Under the pieces are notes generated by a model, which saw only the letters and a list, made by a program, of their open reading frames with translations, was not told the origin of the DNA and made no database searches. DNA of 9,424 nucleotides, from positions 1 to 9,424 of the forward strand of contig JAGGZB010000085.1 of NCBI GenBank assembly GCA_021162225.1, given 5' to 3'. Origin of the DNA: Candidatus Bathyarchaeota archaeon. Lineage in GTDB: Archaea > Thermoproteota > Bathyarchaeia > Bathyarchaeales > DTEX01. The stretch's first letter is position 1; every line of letters starts with the position of its first letter. Both the position numbers and the translations under genes were made by a program. Below are positions 6,463 through 9,424 of the stretch, piece by piece.

Positions 6463-9424
6463 TTACCAGAGCTTGAATGGCAGACTATCCATGTACTCGT
6501 TTAGCGACTTTATCACTGTTCCACTTGATGCTTTATACTTCATCGCTCTTACGAGCGCCGAGGCAAGTTCAAGAGTTGTTACTACTGGAATATTAAATTC
6601 GACGGCTAATCTCCTAATAGTGTATTCATCCTCTCGAATCTCGTCTTCAACCGAGTTGCCGGACGGTATATTAATCACTAGGCTTATTCTTCCATTAGTG
6701 AGGTAATCCAGAATATTCGGCTTCTTCTCCGGGTTCTTAACCTTATGCAGGATGGTTACTGACTTTAAGCCAGCTTTTCTGAAGACATCAGCCGTATGTT
6801 CAGTTGCATAGATCTTGAAGCCCATCCTCTCCAGCGTCTTAGCTAGGGGGACAACCTCCCTCTTCATGCGCTCCCCGCCAACGGTTATCAGAACTGAGCC
6901 TCCATCATTCGGGAGCTTAAACTCCGCTGAGAGCAGAGCCTTCAAAAAGGCATCGGCGAAATTCTCCCCCAGGCAGGCAGCCTCACCAGTACTCAGCATC
7001 TCAACACCAAGTATGGGATCAGCCCCTGTCAGCCGCATAAAGCTGAACTGGGGAACCTTTACTCCAACGTGCTGGATAGGCGGAGGATTCAAGATGCCGA
7101 TCTCCTTAAGAGACTTACCGAGTATCACGGCCGTTGCAACCTCGATTAGGTTTATTCCTCTAGTCTTACTTACGTAAGGAAGCGAGCGGGAAGCGCGAAG
7201 ATTGCATTCAATAACAGAGACCTCCTCATTCTTAACGAGATATTGAATATTGAAGGGACCCTTAATCTTCAAAGCCCGGGCGATCGCCCGCGTGTAATCC
7301 TCAATCTTCTTGATAACCTTGCTACTCAGCGTCAGCGGAGGTATACTCATCACGGCGTCTCCACTATGCACCCCCGCCTGCTCAACATGCTCAATGATAG
7401 CGCCTATAAGCGTGTCTTCGCCGTCCGATACACCATCAACCTCAACCTCCTTCGCCCCCTCGATAAACTTAGAGATAACAACCGGATGCTCAGGAGAGAC
7501 TTTCGTAGCCAGCTCGAGATAATCCCTTAGCTCCCTGCTGTTATAGGCAACACGCATCGCGTATCCAGAGAGTACGTAGCTCGGCCTTATCAGGACGGGG
7601 TAGCCTATGTTTTCAGCGAATCTTTCAGCATCCTCGATAGTTGTTAGCTTGCTCCATTCTGGCTGCGGGATTCCAAGATCGTCGAGGAGGGCGCTGAACT
7701 TAGATCTGTCCTCAGCCAAGTCGATGCTTCTGCTGGAGGTGCCCAGCAACCTAACCTTCGCCCGGCTTAGCTTCAGAGCTAGATTGTTCGGTATCTGCCC
7801 ACCTACACTCACGATCACTCCTAATGGCTTCTCCTTCTCGTAGATATCCAAGACTCTCTCAAAGGTTAGCTCCTCGAAGTAGAGCTTATCGGAGATGTCA
7901 TAATCTGTTGAAACAGTCTCTGGGTTGTAATTCACCATTATGGCCTCATCTATTCCTCGCCTCTTTAAGGCCCATATTGTGTTCACTCCGCTCCAGTCGA
8001 ACTCGACGCTCGACCCGATCCTGAAGACCCCCGCGCCCAGAACTATCACCTTCTTCTTTCCGTGGGAGTCAAACTTGATATCGTCCTCATCTCCACTATA
8101 GGTCATGTATAGATAGTTCGTCTTCGCCGGCCACTCCGCTGCAAGCGTGTCTATCTGCTTAACAACCGGGACTATGCCGAACCTCTTCCTGAACCTCCTA
8201 ACCTCCATTTCGTCAACGCCTAGGTACTTGGCGATCTGCGCATCAGAAAATCCCAGACGCTTAGCTTCCCTGATCACTTCCGGAGCTTCCTTATCGCTTA
8301 GACGTAGAGTCTTAAGCCTCTTCTCCATCTCAACTATGTTCCGAATCTTGTAAAGAAACCAAGGATCTATCCCACTTAGCTCATAGATCTTCTCGATGGG
8401 AACACCCATCTTTATTGCCTTAGCCACCTTGAAGGGCCGTTCATCAGTCGGGTTCTCCAAGGCGTCAAGCAAAGACTCTAAGGGTTCAGGTTCATCATCG
8501 TCCCCTACAACCCCCATCCTTCCAATATCAAGCATCCTAACGGCTTTTTGAAGAGCCTCCTCGAACGTCCGCCCAATAGCCATGACTTCCCCGACAGACT
8601 TCATCTGTGGGCCGAGATGAGGATCCACATTTCTGAACTTCCTTAAGTCCCACCTTGGAATCTTTACGACAAGGTAGTCAAGTGCAGGTTCAAAACAGGC
8701 AGTTGTGATGCCCGTAACCTTGTTAATGAGCTCCGGGAGAAGGTAGCCGATTGCGAGCTTCGCAGCGATGTACGCAAGCGGGTAACCAGTAGCCTTACTC
8801 GCCAATGCTGAGCTCCTAGACATTCTAGCGTTAATCTCGATCGCCCTATACTCTTCAGATCTTGGATGTAACGCCCACTGAATATTACATTCGCCGATTA
8901 TACCTATGCTCTGAACAGCCTTTATCGACGCCGACCTAAGCAGGTGATACTCGCGGTTAGTCAATGTTTGGGAGGGAGCGACAACTACTGAGTCACCTGT
9001 GTGAACCCCCATGGGGTCGAAGTTCTCCATATTGCATACGGTTAGGCAATTGTTCTCTGAGTCACGCATAACCTCATACTCGATTTCCTTCCACTTTCCA
9101 ATATACTCTTCAACGAGTACCTGCGTGATCATGCTCTGTGCAAGAGCCCTGCTGACTATCTCCTTAAGCTCACGTCTATTGTGAGCGACTCCAGATCCCT
9201 TTCCCCCAAGCGTGTAAGCGACTCTCAATATAACTGGGAAGCCGAGCTCATCGGATATTTTGAGGGCTTCCTCAACTGAGGTGGCGGACATGCTTCTCGG
9301 CACGGGGATCCCGGCCCTCGTCATAGCTCTTCTAAAGAGCTCCCTGTCCTCAGTCTCCTCTATAGCCTTTATCGGGGTTCCGAGAACCTTAACGTCATAC
9401 TTCTCTAAGATGCCTCTCTTTGCC
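6463..9424 (-). CDS. carB: Carbamoyl-phosphate synthase large subunit, 5' end outside window
   Basis: CarB makes carbamoyl phosphate from bicarbonate, ammonia supplied by the CarA glutaminase, and two ATP, for pyrimidine and arginine synthesis in the cytoplasm. The frame stays open to the window edge: 33 more codons precede the internal ATG at 9324, including VKVLGTPIKAI and TEDRELF, typical CarB sequence. So 986 residues are visible of a family length near 1070, and about the first 100 are missing. Order from the visible start: first ATP-grasp (to about 320; YTLGGKGSGVA, EINARMSRSSALASK), oligomerization region (about 325-445), second pre-ATP-grasp and ATP-grasp (about 455-850; LGAGVFRIGSSVEFDW, ECNLRASRSLPYVSK), and a C-terminal MGS-like allosteric domain (about 855-986). 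The two halves are internal duplicates, as expected. Binding motifs look intact. carA probably lies upstream beyond the window, which is inference. Confidence 0.97.
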   Translation of the reverse strand, partial: AKRGILEKYDVKVLGTPIKAIEETEDRELFRRAMTRAGIPVPRSMSATSVEEALKISDELGFPVILRVAYTLGGKGSGVAHNRRELKEIVSRALAQSMITQVLVEEYIGKWKEIEYEVMRDSENNCLTVCNMENFDPMGVHTGDSVVVAPSQTLTNREYHLLRSASIKAVQSIGIIGECNIQWALHPRSEEYRAIEINARMSRSSALASKATGYPLAYIAAKLAIGYLLPELINKVTGITTACFEPALDYLVVKIPRWDLRKFRNVDPHLGPQMKSVGEVMAIGRTFEEALQKAVRMLDIGRMGVVGDDDEPEPLESLLDALENPTDERPFKVAKAIKMGVPIEKIYELSGIDPWFLYKIRNIVEMEKRLKTLRLSDKEAPEVIREAKRLGFSDAQIAKYLGVDEMEVRRFRKRFGIVPVVKQIDTLAAEWPAKTNYLYMTYSGDEDDIKFDSHGKKKVIVLGAGVFRIGSSVEFDWSGVNTIWALKRRGIDEAIMVNYNPETVSTDYDISDKLYFEELTFERVLDIYEKEKPLGVIVSVGGQIPNNLALKLSRAKVRLLGTSSRSIDLAEDRSKFSALLDDLGIPQPEWSKLTTIEDAERFAENIGYPVLIRPSYVLSGYAMRVAYNSRELRDYLELATKVSPEHPVVISKFIEGAKEVEVDGVSDGEDTLIGAIIEHVEQAGVHSGDAVMSIPPLTLSSKVIKKIEDYTRAIARALKIKGPFNIQYLVKNEEVSVIECNLRASRSLPYVSKTRGINLIEVATAVILGKSLKEIGILNPPPIQHVGVKVPQFSFMRLTGADPILGVEMLSTGEAACLGENFADAFLKALLSAEFKLPNDGGSVLITVGGERMKREVVPLAKTLERMGFKIYATEHTADVFRKAGLKSVTILHKVKNPEKKPNILDYLTNGRISLVINIPSGNSVEDEIREDEYTIRRLAVEFNIPVVTTLELASALVRAMKYKASSGTVIKSLNEYMDSLPFKLW

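Noticed and set aside
6473..8353. Several plus-strand ORFs of 66-120 codons within the carB region
   Set aside because: They lie opposite a carB frame that is continuous and matches the family throughout. They have no ribosome sites or recognisable domains, and are antisense shadows.
9322..9324. ATG as the carB start codon
   Set aside because: The frame continues upstream to the window edge with typical CarB sequence (VKVLGTPIKAI, TEDRELF), so this Met is internal and the true start is outside.
6463..9424. Two similar ATP-grasp halves as a recent duplication
   Set aside because: The internal duplication is an ancient and universal feature of CarB.

Overview
The window looks like archaeal chromosomal DNA. 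It carries a Mre11-Rad50 gene pair in which Rad50 has a CPLC zinc hook. The intergenic regions hold archaeal-style TATA-like elements, and there are T-runs rather than strong hairpin terminators. Two genes start with TTG. Protein style and moderate GC would fit a thermophilic lineage of the TACK archaea (Bathyarchaeia-like, for example), but the exact lineage is inference. I see no mobile element, CRISPR array, tRNA or rRNA.

Layout: (1) 1-129, plus strand, the last 42 codons of a transaldolase of the small (TalC/MipB-like) type. (2) 219-1922, minus strand, a membrane-anchored SppA-type S49 serine peptidase fused to a C-terminal DUF4350/GATase-like domain. (3) A 99-bp divergent promoter region at 1923-2021. 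(4) 2022-3236 and 3226-5307, plus strand, mre11 and rad50 overlapping by 11 bases, so probably translationally coupled. (5) A 174-bp gap at 5308-5481 holding a T-run, a good TATA-like element and a small inverted repeat. (6) 5482-6372, plus strand, a DUF72 (YecE-like) protein with a C-terminal extension resembling DUF2795. (7) 6463 to the window end, minus strand, the large subunit of carbamoyl-phosphate synthase (carB), complete at its C-terminus and cut at its N-terminus by the window edge.

The genes do not form one pathway. Mre11 and Rad50 form the nuclease/ATPase complex that processes DNA double-strand breaks. In many archaea they sit with herA and nurA, but neither is present here. CarB feeds pyrimidine and arginine synthesis. 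The transaldolase belongs to sugar-phosphate metabolism. The SppA-like protein probably acts at the membrane. DUF72 has no firmly established role.

The most notable points are two uncommon domain fusions (SppA-DUF4350-like and DUF72-DUF2795-like) and a divergent Mre11-Rad50 pair: motif III of Mre11 is GSHD instead of GNHD, and Rad50 is short with unusual P-loop and D-loop residues. I found no convincing evidence of a wholly new system. Most of the window is housekeeping.
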